Source: an uncultured Oceanospirillaceae bacterium
GTDB lineage: Bacteria > Pseudomonadota > Gammaproteobacteria > Pseudomonadales > Balneatricaceae
Assembly (NCBI GenBank): GCA_937136055.1
Contig: CAKZOD010000102.1
Coordinates: 55,283 to 119,282 of the forward strand
DNA: 64,000 bases
Direction of reading: 5' to 3'
Under the pieces are notes generated by a model that was not told the DNA's origin, did no database searches, and saw only the letters and a list, made by a program, of their open reading frames with translations. How positions within the stretch are numbered: position 1 is the stretch's first letter; each line of letters starts with the position of its first letter. Positions 7,875 to 18,393 of the stretch are shown here, one piece after another. A program made the position numbers and the translations under genes.

Positions 7875-9743
7875 TTACTGCCAAATCCTTTTCGCCAAAC
7901 CACTAGTCCTTACCGTTACATGCTGCACAGCTTGTTTAAGTAAGCTCTCAAATCCAAATAAACTAAACTGCTTTTTAGCCCTTGTTATCGCTGTATAAAC
8001 AAGCTCTCTATTAATCACTTTGGCACTTTGCACTAGCAGCAATAAAACATGTTCAAACTCAGAGCCTTGGCTTTTATGCACTGTCATCGCAAATACGGTT
8101 TCATGCTTAGGCAAGCGACTGGGCAGTACAGAGCGCAGCGCTCCCCCTTGCTCAAACCACACTTTCAATTGGCCACTGTGTGAATCAACACATGCAATGC
8201 CAATATCCCCGTTGTAGAGCTGCATATAGTTATCATTTTGGGTGATCATGATAGGTCGGCCGACATACCAGCGATTATCAACCGTTTTCATCTGGCGTTT
8301 TTCAAAGTAAGTTTCAATTTGCTCATTAACTTGCTCGACACCATAGGCACCTACCCGCAACGCGCACAGTATTTGAAACTGATTAAAACTATCTAATAAG
8401 ACTTTAGGATCAGCTGCAATATCATTCATATTCGCCAATGTATCTAAGTAACCTTGATAGCCGTGCAGGGCTGCGCTTAATATTTGCGAGCGTTGCTCTG
8501 TGGGCGTTATCACTTGTAAATCTGAGTAGCCTGCAGCTAGCACCTTTGATACTTGTTGAGAATCGCCTTTATTACAAGCACTCGCTAATGCGCCAATGCC
8601 ACTATTGGCATCAAAACGATAGCTCTTTTGCAGAAAAGCCACGTGGTCACTAAAGGCTGGCACAGTATTATTTACGCGCGTATCGATATGGCAAGAATGT
8701 TGCAAATATTGGCTTTGTGCGTCACTGTAACTCGCAATTTGAGGTACCGCACAAATATCCCCGAGTACACTTCCCGCCTCTACAGATGCAAGCTGATCCC
8801 TATCGCCAATAAGTACCAGCTTTGACTTATTAGCCAAAGCACTAATGATGCTTGCCATCATCGGTAAATCAATCATGGAAGCCTCATCTATGACTAATAA
8901 ATCGAGTAACAGCGGGTTATCTTTGTGGTGCACAAATTTCTTAGTTGCCGGGCGCACACCTAGCAGCCTATGCAAGGTTTTACCCTGATCAGGAATCAGC
9001 GCTTTAACCTCATCCGCAAGATTAAGCTTTTGCTTTGCTTGTGCAATGGATTCAGACAATCGCGCGGCCGCTTTACCTGTCGGTGCAGCTAATTGAATAA
9101 TAGGCCGCTTCCCTTGCGCTAAGCTATTTTCAATATAAATAGCCAGCAGTTTTGTCACCGTTGTGGTTTTACCGGTACCAGGGCCGCCACTGATTACACT
9201 GATCGAGTGTCTTGATGTGATGGCAGCGGCCACCCGCTGCCAATCCGGCTGCTCATTTGTTCCAAAATAATGGTCTAACCGCGCTCTTAAGGTCTCTACA
9301 TAATTAAGCCCACCTTCAATAGCTTCGCCAGGAGCTTCGTCTTTCAATAGTAAACGCTTGGCGACGCTTATCTCATATTGCCAATAGCGGTACAGATAAA
9401 GGCGGTTATCTTCCAGTACAAGAGGTGTCAGCACTGAGCCATCACCAATCAGGATATGATCGATTATTACCTGACTCTCTTGCCCTATATTGAGTAACTG
9501 CTGCACTTGGCTGCGCAGTAATTTTGGCCACTGCTGATAAAGTTCAGAAACTTTATCCAAAGCAATACACACATGCCCCTCACCGAGCTGATAGCTGACT
9601 AAGGCACTTAATAATATTTGTGTGGCATTTGCAGAGGGAACTTTTTTAATCAGCCACTGACTGAAACGCAGATCAATAGTGCGAATAATTTTTTGCTTGT
9701 GCAGTGTATTGATTAGCTCAACACTTTGCTGTTGAGAGCTCAT
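7875..9743 (-). CDS. recD: Exodeoxyribonuclease V subunit alpha (RecD helicase)
   Basis: A 622-residue superfamily-1B 5'-3' helicase, the fast motor of RecBCD. The Walker A box GGPGTGKTTT lies at residues ~186-195, the Walker B-like LLVIDEASMID follows, and the UvrD-like C-terminus carries VFAMTVHKSQGSEF and the final YTAITRAKK motif VI. RecBCD processes double-strand ends for recombination and degrades foreign DNA. The start ATG at 9743 overlaps the stop of recB by 4 bases, indicating translational coupling. It is last in the operon. Length is normal for the family (about 600-700). Confidence 0.97.
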   Translation of the reverse strand: MSSQQQSVELINTLHKQKIIRTIDLRFSQWLIKKVPSANATQILLSALVSYQLGEGHVCIALDKVSELYQQWPKLLRSQVQQLLNIGQESQVIIDHILIGDGSVLTPLVLEDNRLYLYRYWQYEISVAKRLLLKDEAPGEAIEGGLNYVETLRARLDHYFGTNEQPDWQRVAAAITSRHSISVISGGPGTGKTTTVTKLLAIYIENSLAQGKRPIIQLAAPTGKAAARLSESIAQAKQKLNLADEVKALIPDQGKTLHRLLGVRPATKKFVHHKDNPLLLDLLVIDEASMIDLPMMASIISALANKSKLVLIGDRDQLASVEAGSVLGDICAVPQIASYSDAQSQYLQHSCHIDTRVNNTVPAFSDHVAFLQKSYRFDANSGIGALASACNKGDSQQVSKVLAAGYSDLQVITPTEQRSQILSAALHGYQGYLDTLANMNDIAADPKVLLDSFNQFQILCALRVGAYGVEQVNEQIETYFEKRQMKTVDNRWYVGRPIMITQNDNYMQLYNGDIGIACVDSHSGQLKVWFEQGGALRSVLPSRLPKHETVFAMTVHKSQGSEFEHVLLLLVQSAKVINRELVYTAITRAKKQFSLFGFESLLKQAVQHVTVRTSGLAKRIWQ

Positions 9744-12700
9744 ATACCTTCCTCAAACAAATTATCCAGCGCTTCTATTAGTGCCTTTTCAGGCTTTGTA
9801 TAAAACACGCCATTAGCTTGTTGATTTTCAACACTCATACTCTCTTTCGCATCAGGCGCTTGCATCCCTCGTAAGAATAAATAGAACACACCGCCAATAT
9901 CACGCTCATAACTGTAATCCGCTAAGCGCAACTTCAACAGCCTGTGCAACGCAAGGGTGTAAATAACATATTGAAAATCATAACGATGATCGATCATCGC
10001 GTTTTCCATCGCATCTTGAGTGTAATCCTCAACTCTATCGCCCAAATAGTTAGATTTATAATCCACCACGTAGTATTTACCTTGATAGCGCAAGGTTAAA
10101 TCTATAAAGCCTTTTAACATACCGGACACTTGCTCAAAAGCTAATTCACCTGCTCGCTTCGCCAACACGTCATGTGCTCTAAGCAGTTGGTTGATCGCGC
10201 GGCTTTGAATGCGCTTTAACACCAGTACAAACTCCATCTCAACGAGGCGATCTTGAGTTTCAATTTGCGCTAAACAAAACGTTTGCTTATCACCACTGGC
10301 TATTAACTTGACTTGTAAAGATTGTAAAACAAAGGTTTTCAAGCAAGGAAGCCACTGCTCATCGTAGCCTGATAACATAAGCTTTTGCTCTAACACTTGC
10401 TCTAAATGAGTGCTATCCGTTTCGCTAAAATCTATTTCTTCATAGATACTGTGCAGGAAAGTGCCGGCAACAGCCCCTTTATGAAAATTGAAAATGCTCA
10501 TCACCTGCTGCTCTTCAACAGGTTCAGGTAATGCTGAATCATCTTCTTGCATAACCTCAAGATCGAGCTTTAAGCTTTCAAGGGCACTGCTGTGCTGACC
10601 ACCTTTGACCAATGCAGAATAACTCGTCACACGCCAATCGCGCTGAATTTTGCGCGTAAATTGCTTCGCATTAAGTACTTGGGGTGTGGGTGTTTCCTCA
10701 AGTGAATCAAATAGTGCGCTAAACATATCCCCTTGCGTTAACGCGGTTGTCTGCAAATCGCTAATGCCAATATCAGAACAGCTTCCTTTTAGAGCAGATA
10801 ACACCTGCATCAGCTCATCGTCACCGTCTTGTTCGCTTTCATTTTGTTCTGCTGTATTCAGCAAATAGCCAATGGCTGTTTTTTGCCAAACGCTTTTGTT
10901 ACGCAAGCTAACTTGCGCCATTCCTAAGAAACAGCCGTGTGCCGCACGCGTAATCGCAACATAGAGCAAGCGTAAATCTTCAGCGAGCTGTTCTTGCTGC
11001 CATTTCTCTTTACTCTCATCACCAATCAACTCTAAAAATGGCTGCCCCTGTTCATCATGGTAAATACCTTGAGTTGGCGATCGATAACGGCAAATAAAAG
11101 GCAGATAAACTAAATCGTACTCTAAGCCTTTGGATTTATGGATAGTGATGATAGTGACGCGCTTTCGATCACTATCAAGGCGTAGTTGCTGCTCGCTAGC
11201 TTGCGCCGAAGGTTGCTGGCAGCGCTCTTGTAAGAAACGAATAAGCGCTTCACTTGATTCTAAATTAGCACTGGCTTGTTGAAGCAGCTCCGCCAAGTGC
11301 AAGTAATCGGTAAGCTGCCTCTCGCCGTTTGTATCATTCAACCAACGCTGAGCTAATGCTCTTTTTTGTAACAACTGTTGTAGCATCGCAAGTACGCCAC
11401 TGCGCTGCCAGATTTTTCGATACCCTAAAAACTCATCAACTAAACCTTCCCAAGCAATCTCATCTTGGTTGAGGTTATATAACTCATTGGCCGTAAAGCG
11501 AAAAATATCGCTGGCCATCGCACTGCGCAGCGCTTGTTCATTTGTTGGATCATTAACCGCTTGTAATAAATAAATCAGCGATTGTGCCAGATAAATACTA
11601 TAGACATTATCTCTGTTAGACATAAAAACAGAGTCGATATTTCGCGCTGACAAAGCCAGCTGTAATACCGAAGCTTCTTTTCTGTCACGCACCAAAATAG
11701 CAATATTTTGTGCACTAACAGGCTGCTCTTTTAACGTGCCATGCTGCAACATAGCTTCGATTTGGCTGGCACAAATATTCGCAAAGTGATCAAGGTACTG
11801 ATCATTATTGAGTGCTTTAGATACCACCCAAAAGTTCATTGATGGAATCGTCTTTCCCGCTAAAGAAAGAGAAGGAGCTTGTTTTTTAGCCGCTTTCATC
11901 ACTTGAAACGGGATATCTTGAGAATAGATAAACGCAGCACTTGAGCGCGAAAACAACTGGTTAGTTGCATTTACCATAGCGCCACTTGAGCGCCAGTTGG
12001 TATCCAAAGTGTAGTGTTTAGCTACTTGTCTGCGAGCTGCGATATAAGTGAATATATCAGCACCGCGAAAGGCATAAATAGCCTGCTTTGGATCTCCTAT
12101 CATCAGCAAGCCTAAGTCTTGCTGTAACACTGGCGTTTTAACATTTTGATACAAGGTCGAGAAGATAGTGTATTGCTGAGCATCGGTATCTTGAAATTCA
12201 TCAATCAACGCAAAAGGATATTGATTGCGAATAACCTGAGCGAGCATCTCACCATTATCGCTTTGCAGAGCATCCGCTAGCTTTGCTAATAAATCATCGA
12301 AACTAAGCTGTTGGTACTGCGCTTTTTGATGCTGCATATTATGTCTGATACGGGCGAGCGCACGACAAAAAAGGACCGCTTTAAAATCTATTTTTTGCGC
12401 ACAAAACAAGCCTATCTTGTCAAAGATTGAGTGCCTAGGCACATCGTCCGTTTTGGATTTATTAATCAGTTCTTCTTGATCAAAACGCCCTAGTACTTTG
12501 AAGTCAGGATCATCACCTGCGGCAAATGTGCAAAGCTTTGCGTACCAATTGGGTAAGTGCTTCTTGGAGTAACTGGTTTTATTAACCGAAGAGCTTTGAA
12601 TGATTTGTACTAAATCATCACTTTCTTGATCACTATTAATAATGTCAGATAGCTCAATGCGTAACTCTTGCTGAAGTTTACTAAAAGTTTGCCAATGTGC

Positions 12701-13384
12701 GGCTAAATCAAAATCACTAAAGTCGGGCTCAAGTTGCACGTGAGCCAGCCCAAGATACGGCCTCACTTTGCTGAACAACTGATCTGGCCCCGCATAATGA
12801 CTGAGTATCTGATAAGCCAAATCTTCAGGTGCTTCGTATAGCTCTACACGCCAATAATCTAATAACGCTTGCCTGACAATCTCGCTATCATCACTAACCA
12901 ACTCATCGTTAAAATTGGCACCTGATTCGAACGCATGCTCTGAAAGCATTCGCTGACAAAACCCGTGAATGGTAAATATCGCCGCCTGGTCCATCTCAGA
13001 GGCTGCAAACTCTAGGTCTAACACAGCTCTTGCATGATCATCATGCTGCGCTAAAAGCTGCTGAATAAATGGATCATCACTACTACCCAATACAAAAGCA
13101 ATACGCGCTTCTTGGATACGTGCGCGAATGCGCTCACGCAGCTCTTGAGTTGCCGCTTCTGTAAATGTCACCACTAATATGTTGGTAACATCTAGCGCCT
13201 CCTTACGCCCCAAACCTAATAGCAAACGCAAATATAGCGCCGCTAATGTATAGGTTTTACCAGTACCAGCACTCGCCTCGATTAACGCCGTGCCTTGTAA
13301 CGCTAGAGTGACAGGATCGAGTATTGTTGATTGTGTTGTTTCATCTGCTACTGCGTTAGCTTCTTGGGCATCTAATGGCTTCAT
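9740..13384 (-). CDS. recB: Exodeoxyribonuclease V subunit beta (RecB helicase-nuclease)
   Basis: A 1214-residue UvrD-like 3'-5' helicase with a C-terminal nuclease domain. Walker A (ASAGTGKTYTLAALYLRLL) lies at residues ~37-55. Walker B ALIDEFQDTD and the motif block IGDPKQAIYAFRGADIFTY follow, and helicase motif VI is LRLLYVAITRA. The PD-(D/E)XK nuclease core is near the C-terminus, with FIDLTLRYQGKYYVVDYKSN (D and DYK being catalytic). The start ATG at 13384 overlaps the end of recC by 4 bases. The length and all key residues look intact, so the complex should be active. Confidence 0.97.
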   Translation of the reverse strand: MKPLDAQEANAVADETTQSTILDPVTLALQGTALIEASAGTGKTYTLAALYLRLLLGLGRKEALDVTNILVVTFTEAATQELRERIRARIQEARIAFVLGSSDDPFIQQLLAQHDDHARAVLDLEFAASEMDQAAIFTIHGFCQRMLSEHAFESGANFNDELVSDDSEIVRQALLDYWRVELYEAPEDLAYQILSHYAGPDQLFSKVRPYLGLAHVQLEPDFSDFDLAAHWQTFSKLQQELRIELSDIINSDQESDDLVQIIQSSSVNKTSYSKKHLPNWYAKLCTFAAGDDPDFKVLGRFDQEELINKSKTDDVPRHSIFDKIGLFCAQKIDFKAVLFCRALARIRHNMQHQKAQYQQLSFDDLLAKLADALQSDNGEMLAQVIRNQYPFALIDEFQDTDAQQYTIFSTLYQNVKTPVLQQDLGLLMIGDPKQAIYAFRGADIFTYIAARRQVAKHYTLDTNWRSSGAMVNATNQLFSRSSAAFIYSQDIPFQVMKAAKKQAPSLSLAGKTIPSMNFWVVSKALNNDQYLDHFANICASQIEAMLQHGTLKEQPVSAQNIAILVRDRKEASVLQLALSARNIDSVFMSNRDNVYSIYLAQSLIYLLQAVNDPTNEQALRSAMASDIFRFTANELYNLNQDEIAWEGLVDEFLGYRKIWQRSGVLAMLQQLLQKRALAQRWLNDTNGERQLTDYLHLAELLQQASANLESSEALIRFLQERCQQPSAQASEQQLRLDSDRKRVTIITIHKSKGLEYDLVYLPFICRYRSPTQGIYHDEQGQPFLELIGDESKEKWQQEQLAEDLRLLYVAITRAAHGCFLGMAQVSLRNKSVWQKTAIGYLLNTAEQNESEQDGDDELMQVLSALKGSCSDIGISDLQTTALTQGDMFSALFDSLEETPTPQVLNAKQFTRKIQRDWRVTSYSALVKGGQHSSALESLKLDLEVMQEDDSALPEPVEEQQVMSIFNFHKGAVAGTFLHSIYEEIDFSETDSTHLEQVLEQKLMLSGYDEQWLPCLKTFVLQSLQVKLIASGDKQTFCLAQIETQDRLVEMEFVLVLKRIQSRAINQLLRAHDVLAKRAGELAFEQVSGMLKGFIDLTLRYQGKYYVVDYKSNYLGDRVEDYTQDAMENAMIDHRYDFQYVIYTLALHRLLKLRLADYSYERDIGGVFYLFLRGMQAPDAKESMSVENQQANGVFYTKPEKALIEALDNLFEEGI

Positions 13385-16300
13385 GATGCCTCCTGCGTAT
13401 CAATACATAAATGTGCTTTAAGGGGCTCAAATATTTGCTCATTTATCGCTAATAGGCCCTTTGCAATACCTTGCCAGCGAGGAAAAACGCGCTGTAGATA
13501 AGGATCATCAAAAAGGTTATAGCTTTTATCAATTTTCTGGATTGCTTTCTCTTGATCATCGGCACAAAAAAGCTGCCATCCTGGGTCTGGTAACCAAGAC
13601 AATGGCATTTGTAACCCCTGCTGGTAGATAGCGACTAAATCAGTCAGATGATCTTGAGCTGCTTGAGCAGATAAAGGCGTAAAGTGGAATTGCTCGTTGA
13701 CCGCCCTAAAATAAGTTTTGTGCTGGCAACCCGCAGCACAAGCTGCTAAGTGCTCTATCCAAGTACTGATATAATGCTTACCACTGCTATTTCCCGCGCT
13801 AAACTTGACAACACCTGCATCAAATAACGGTTCTATCCACCCTTGCAATGAAATATCACTTATCGGTATATCAAAACTTAAACGCCTGAGCTGCCCCTTT
13901 ATTAGAGGAGCAATTTTATCGGATAGCTCGGTTGCATCATGCAAGTTCTTGGCGATGTGTTTATCCCCTGCAACACCCAATGGTAATAGCCCAACACTCT
14001 GTAAAAATGTCGCGTATTGCTGTGGTTGTTGATCTCTCAATGCTCGATCCAACAGTTTATCCCTTACAATGAAACTTTCGAGCCCCGTTAACGAGAACGG
14101 CTCTTCATCACGTGCTAACGCTTCTTGTGTAGTAAAGTTAACTTGTAAACAATGTTTGAAGAAATAGCGAATGGGTTGCTTATAAAAACTGCACAACTGG
14201 TCAAGTGTCAGCTCTTCTATTATTGGTGGCTCTAATGGTTGCAAGAAATGCGGGCTTAATTGCTGCCCCACCTCAATATCCGCGATAGCCAGCCATTGCT
14301 GGGCGTAACTTTGTTGCGGGCTACCCTCCACAAAGTTGGCACTGTGGTATGCGCTCATCATATGCTCAACCGTAAAGTGCTCGAGTAATGCTTTGCCCTG
14401 TTGTTCGATAACAAGTATTGGATTTTCTGAATCCGTTGCCTCGCTCTGCGACTCTAAAAAATAGCCTTGTTGTAAATACTCGCGCAGTTCACTAACAAGG
14501 ACAGATGGAGCACGCGTACTATTATCCGCTAAAGAGCGCCCAACATAGCTAATATAGAGTTTAGATTGAGCGGACAGCAACGCTTCTAAAAATAAATAGC
14601 GATCGTCATCACGCCTCGATCTGTCGCCTTTTCGAGCGTGCTCTACCATCAAATCAAAGCCCATGGCAGGCACTGATCTTGGGTAGTCTGAATCATTCAT
14701 CCCTAATAAACAGACCACTTCAAACGGGATTGCGCGCATCGGCATTAAGGTGCAAAAATTGATTTGGCCTGATAAAAAGCGTTGTCCAGATCGCTCAACA
14801 CTGAGCCCCTGCTGCAAATAGTCTAAAATAATTTGTGCGTCAATTTCTTGTTCGTAATGCACTTCTGATAACGTACTTTGCAGCTTTTCTAAAGTGCTAT
14901 AAATAACCTCTAGTGCGGCCAACTCTGTGTCATTGGGATCATACAAATCTTTCAGTAACTGCTGGAAAAATGTGATCCATTGATCGATACCCACACTTTC
15001 TTGAAACTGCTGTTTACAGCGCATCAGTATTTCAATGAAATGATCCAACTGCCCAAGGTAGGCGGCATCTAAACCTTCAATTTCAGGGAAAGGTGCGATT
15101 TCTTGCCATGTTTGTTCTATATCGCCTAATGCAAAACCTGTGAACATTCTGTCTAAGCCAAACTGCCAGCTGTTTTGATCGAACTGCGGCAAATCGAGCG
15201 CTTTGCGATCTTGACTATCTAGCCCCCATTTAATACCTGAGGAGATTATCCACTGGCGTACCAGCGAAAAACTGTTTTCATCCAGCTCTAGACGCCGCTG
15301 AATAGCTGGTAGTGATAGCAGCTCGATAACCTGGCTGCCCGCATAGCGCCCTTGAGAAAGAGATAACACGGATAAAAAATTGGCTATTAACGGAGATTCT
15401 TGCTGCGCATTTCGATCCGAAATTGAAAACGGTAAATATTTTTCATGACCAGCTTGCCCAAACACCGCTTCAATAAAAGGCGAATAAAATGAAACATCTG
15501 GCATCATCACAATAATGTCGCGCGGCTGCAAAGTGTCACTGCTATCAAGCATGGTCAATAGCTGATCTTGTAAAACTTCAACCTCACGCATAGCGCTGTG
15601 ACAGCTATGAAAACTGATCGTCTGGTCGTTTAAGGCAACGCCCAAACGAGGATGAACAGCCTCTGTCGGCTCACCATGCTGGCTTTCAAGTTGCTTATCA
15701 AGCTGGCTGCTAAGCTCACTGCGCCGGTTGTACAATGATAAAATATCGCTCTGTACTGCACTGAGCAATACACTGTGATCATCATCACTAAATAGTTGAA
15801 CCTCTGGTAACTCTAGCTGATTGAGCAAGTGTAAATAATCCCGCCCAAGCTTGCCCATAGAGGCCAATAAAGGGTTGCCTTGCTGGAAAAGCTTTAGCTC
15901 GTCTATCTTACTTTGATCAGCACTATCAGCGCGGCGTAACAACTTCCCTAGATAGCGTTTATCGACAATATCACTCCAGTATTGTCGACAGGGGTTGGCC
16001 ACCATTAAATGTATTTCACAGCGCTTACCCAACGCTACCAATGCTTGTAAATAATTTTCAGGCAGTGCTGAGATACCAAATACAAATACGCGTTGAGGAA
16101 GCGCTTGTTTACCCGCATTACCGATACCCTCGATAAACGCATCAAACATATTGGCACGATGCCAGTGAGGAAGTTGGCGCTGCTGGGTATTTTCAACAAT
16201 CGCACGCCATAAAATAGGTTGCCAAAGCTGCTGCTCATCTGCGGGGGCGTTCTCGCCCTTCTCCCACTGAGCAATCCAATCGGGGCGATAGACTAAATAC

Positions 16301-16710
16301 TGGTCAAACAGATCGGCAATTTTCGCGCACAGTTGGTAATACTTAAAGGAAGAATCTTCCCCTTGCATATAACTGGAAAGCGCTTGAAACTCTGGTTGCT
16401 CAATATACTCAGGCAAAATCCCCATCAATACCCAGCTCATACTCTCTTTTGAGTACGCTGAACGCTCCGGAACATCCGTTAATAATTGCGAAAAAGTCCG
16501 CCATAAAAAGCTGGCAGGAAGTGGAAAATCAATATTAGCTGCGATGCTCAATCGCTGTGCAACTTCTAGCTTTAGCCACTGGGCCATGCCCGGACTTTGA
16601 ACTAATATTTGTTCGGCACAAAAAGGATCAGAGAGAGGCTCGCGTGCAATCATTTCAACTAAGATATCACGCAAGATGTTAAGGGAGTTGGAGTGGTAAA
16701 CCTTTAGCAA
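13381..16710 (-). CDS. recC: Exodeoxyribonuclease V subunit gamma (RecC)
   Basis: A 1109-residue RecC, the Chi-scanning subunit of RecBCD. The N-terminus MLKVYHSNSLNILRDIL closely matches the RecC consensus (the E. coli protein opens MLRVYHSNRLDVL), followed by LVQSPGMAQWLKLE and IAANIDFPLPASFLW. This homology fixes the start at the TTG codon at 16710 rather than at an internal ATG. A weak TAGGCC site precedes it. It is first in a recC-recB-recD operon with 4-base overlaps at both junctions. The family is normally about 1100-1150 residues, so it is full length. Confidence 0.96.
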   Translation of the reverse strand: MLKVYHSNSLNILRDILVEMIAREPLSDPFCAEQILVQSPGMAQWLKLEVAQRLSIAANIDFPLPASFLWRTFSQLLTDVPERSAYSKESMSWVLMGILPEYIEQPEFQALSSYMQGEDSSFKYYQLCAKIADLFDQYLVYRPDWIAQWEKGENAPADEQQLWQPILWRAIVENTQQRQLPHWHRANMFDAFIEGIGNAGKQALPQRVFVFGISALPENYLQALVALGKRCEIHLMVANPCRQYWSDIVDKRYLGKLLRRADSADQSKIDELKLFQQGNPLLASMGKLGRDYLHLLNQLELPEVQLFSDDDHSVLLSAVQSDILSLYNRRSELSSQLDKQLESQHGEPTEAVHPRLGVALNDQTISFHSCHSAMREVEVLQDQLLTMLDSSDTLQPRDIIVMMPDVSFYSPFIEAVFGQAGHEKYLPFSISDRNAQQESPLIANFLSVLSLSQGRYAGSQVIELLSLPAIQRRLELDENSFSLVRQWIISSGIKWGLDSQDRKALDLPQFDQNSWQFGLDRMFTGFALGDIEQTWQEIAPFPEIEGLDAAYLGQLDHFIEILMRCKQQFQESVGIDQWITFFQQLLKDLYDPNDTELAALEVIYSTLEKLQSTLSEVHYEQEIDAQIILDYLQQGLSVERSGQRFLSGQINFCTLMPMRAIPFEVVCLLGMNDSDYPRSVPAMGFDLMVEHARKGDRSRRDDDRYLFLEALLSAQSKLYISYVGRSLADNSTRAPSVLVSELREYLQQGYFLESQSEATDSENPILVIEQQGKALLEHFTVEHMMSAYHSANFVEGSPQQSYAQQWLAIADIEVGQQLSPHFLQPLEPPIIEELTLDQLCSFYKQPIRYFFKHCLQVNFTTQEALARDEEPFSLTGLESFIVRDKLLDRALRDQQPQQYATFLQSVGLLPLGVAGDKHIAKNLHDATELSDKIAPLIKGQLRRLSFDIPISDISLQGWIEPLFDAGVVKFSAGNSSGKHYISTWIEHLAACAAGCQHKTYFRAVNEQFHFTPLSAQAAQDHLTDLVAIYQQGLQMPLSWLPDPGWQLFCADDQEKAIQKIDKSYNLFDDPYLQRVFPRWQGIAKGLLAINEQIFEPLKAHLCIDTQEAS

Positions 16711-16784
16711 TGAGAGGCCTATTTATACAATTTATTAGTATGCGCTTTTATCATTGAATGCCTTGCAGGAAGAGTAGCACGGGC

Positions 16785-17000
16785 CTAAGGGACGGCTTCA
16801 GACTCTGGTAGAGCGGGATTACCACCGAGGGTTTGAAAACCATCTTGAAAAGTCCACAGCTCTTTGCCCATCTCTACTTTTACAATGCCTGGAAAACGTT
16901 TATTCAAATAATCGACGGCATCGGGCAATGTATCAATATCACATAACATTACACCACCGCGGTCATTCTCTGTCGTAAATATAAAACTTTTCAAATTCAA
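16785..17000 (-). CDS. Hypothetical protein, 71 residues
   Basis: A short ORF on the same strand as recC, ending 74 bases before it. The start would be TTG at 17000, preceded by an AAGAGAGA-like ribosome site; the first ATG is 18 codons in. The protein is soluble and mixed in composition, with a segment DAVDYLNKRFPGIVKVEMGKE that looks like a helix-strand unit, then a proline/glycine tail. I do not recognise the family. It may share a promoter with recCBD, but nothing shows a functional link. Confidence 0.5.
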   Translation of the reverse strand: MNLKSFIFTTENDRGGVMLCDIDTLPDAVDYLNKRFPGIVKVEMGKELWTFQDGFQTLGGNPALPESEAVP

Positions 17001-17217
17001 TTCTCTCTTAAAATTATTGCACTCCCTTGGTACCTGTTTTATAGCGCTTAAACAGGCCTATAGTGCAGAGTAAACTTCGAGGTACTATAACAATTTAGAC
17101 TTAAAAATGCTTACTCACAAATGCAAACTTTTAGTAAAAAATGCTCTGTGAATTGGAATAGCTACCTGACTGCTCTCTATGCTCTCTTCGATTCTCTGCT
17201 TATCTCAATGCTTTGTA

Positions 17218-18393
17218 TTACCTTAAAGCTGCAGGATCAATTTTGCTTGAATAGCGCCAAACCACTAAAATAGATGCACAAACCACTAAAATCATTAATA
17301 AGTTCATATTTGTCCAGCCAATGCTTGCTTCAAGCCACCCAGAACTTAATGCTGAGAGAGTTACCATTGAGAACAACATAAACTCGTTTGCCGCTTGGCT
17401 CTTCGCTTTTTCATGAGGTTGATAAGAGCCAGTGACAACGTGAGTTGCACTGATAAACATAAAATTCCAGCCCAAACCTAGCAACACTAATCCACTCCAA
17501 AAATGCCACAAGCTTTGACCGTGATAGTTAACTGCGATACACAACAAAATAAATACAGCACCAATTTGAATCAGCTTTATCGCGCCATACTTTTGAATTA
17601 GCTTGCCAGTAATAAACGAGGGCAAGAACATTCCTAAAACGTGCCATTGGATCACCCAGGCAGAATCCTCGAAACTAAAGCCATGATGATGCATCGCCAA
17701 AGGTGTTGCTGACATTAAGAGATTCATCACCACATAGCCGACCGTAGCCGCCACAACAGACAGCACAAAGATGGGTTGTTTGATAATTTCAAATAGTGGG
17801 CGTTGAGGAGCAGCACTCTCCTGACTCGAATAACTGTCTTGAAACTGTGCTTGTGTGAGCATTAAAAATGCAATGATATTAAGACATATCACTCCAATAA
17901 AAGACCCTGTAAACGGGTAATCAGCGATTAGATCTTTTGTTTCAACTGCAAGAGCAGGACCTAAAAATGCCGCTAATACTCCCCCTAACATCACAAAGGA
18001 AATAGCTCGGCTTTTTTGCTCTGGCGCACAAGATTCAACCGCCGCAAAGCGATATAAAGTACCAAAGCCTATCCCCATTCCTAATAAAAAAGACCCTACA
18101 CAAAATGCAAAAAAGTTATGGTAAAGCAGCGCCAGTGTACAGCCAATTGCACCGATAATGCCCAAGCTATTACCTAGATAAAAGCCTTTACGACGACCCA
18201 GCTTACTCATAATCATTGACGCTGGAATAGTTGCACTCATCAACCCAACAAACTGAAACGCGAGAGGCAATGTGATAAAAGCATCAGATGGCGCGAGGCT
18301 TTGACCAATCAGCGCAGCCATCGCTATCAACAAAATATTACCAGTACCTAATAGTGCTTGGCACAAGGATAGAATGATCACAGTCTTGTTCAT
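17218..18393 (-). CDS. MFS transporter
   Basis: A 391-residue, about twelve-helix MFS protein. The loop 2-3 region contains SKLGRRKGFYLGN (residues ~63-75), and helix 4 carries GMGIGFGTLYRFAAVE. The second half includes GYVVMNLLMSATPLAMHHHGFSFEDSAWVIQWHVLGMFLPSFITGKLI. It is of the same subfamily as the MFS protein at 48569-49786, which shares the FRFAA-type helix 4, the MSxxPLxM-type segment and the QxHVxxMFxPSxxxGxxI segment. The substrate is unknown. It appears to be a single gene, divergent from the response regulator. Confidence 0.88.
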   Translation of the reverse strand: MNKTVIILSLCQALLGTGNILLIAMAALIGQSLAPSDAFITLPLAFQFVGLMSATIPASMIMSKLGRRKGFYLGNSLGIIGAIGCTLALLYHNFFAFCVGSFLLGMGIGFGTLYRFAAVESCAPEQKSRAISFVMLGGVLAAFLGPALAVETKDLIADYPFTGSFIGVICLNIIAFLMLTQAQFQDSYSSQESAAPQRPLFEIIKQPIFVLSVVAATVGYVVMNLLMSATPLAMHHHGFSFEDSAWVIQWHVLGMFLPSFITGKLIQKYGAIKLIQIGAVFILLCIAVNYHGQSLWHFWSGLVLLGLGWNFMFISATHVVTGSYQPHEKAKSQAANEFMLFSMVTLSALSSGWLEASIGWTNMNLLMILVVCASILVVWRYSSKIDPAALR

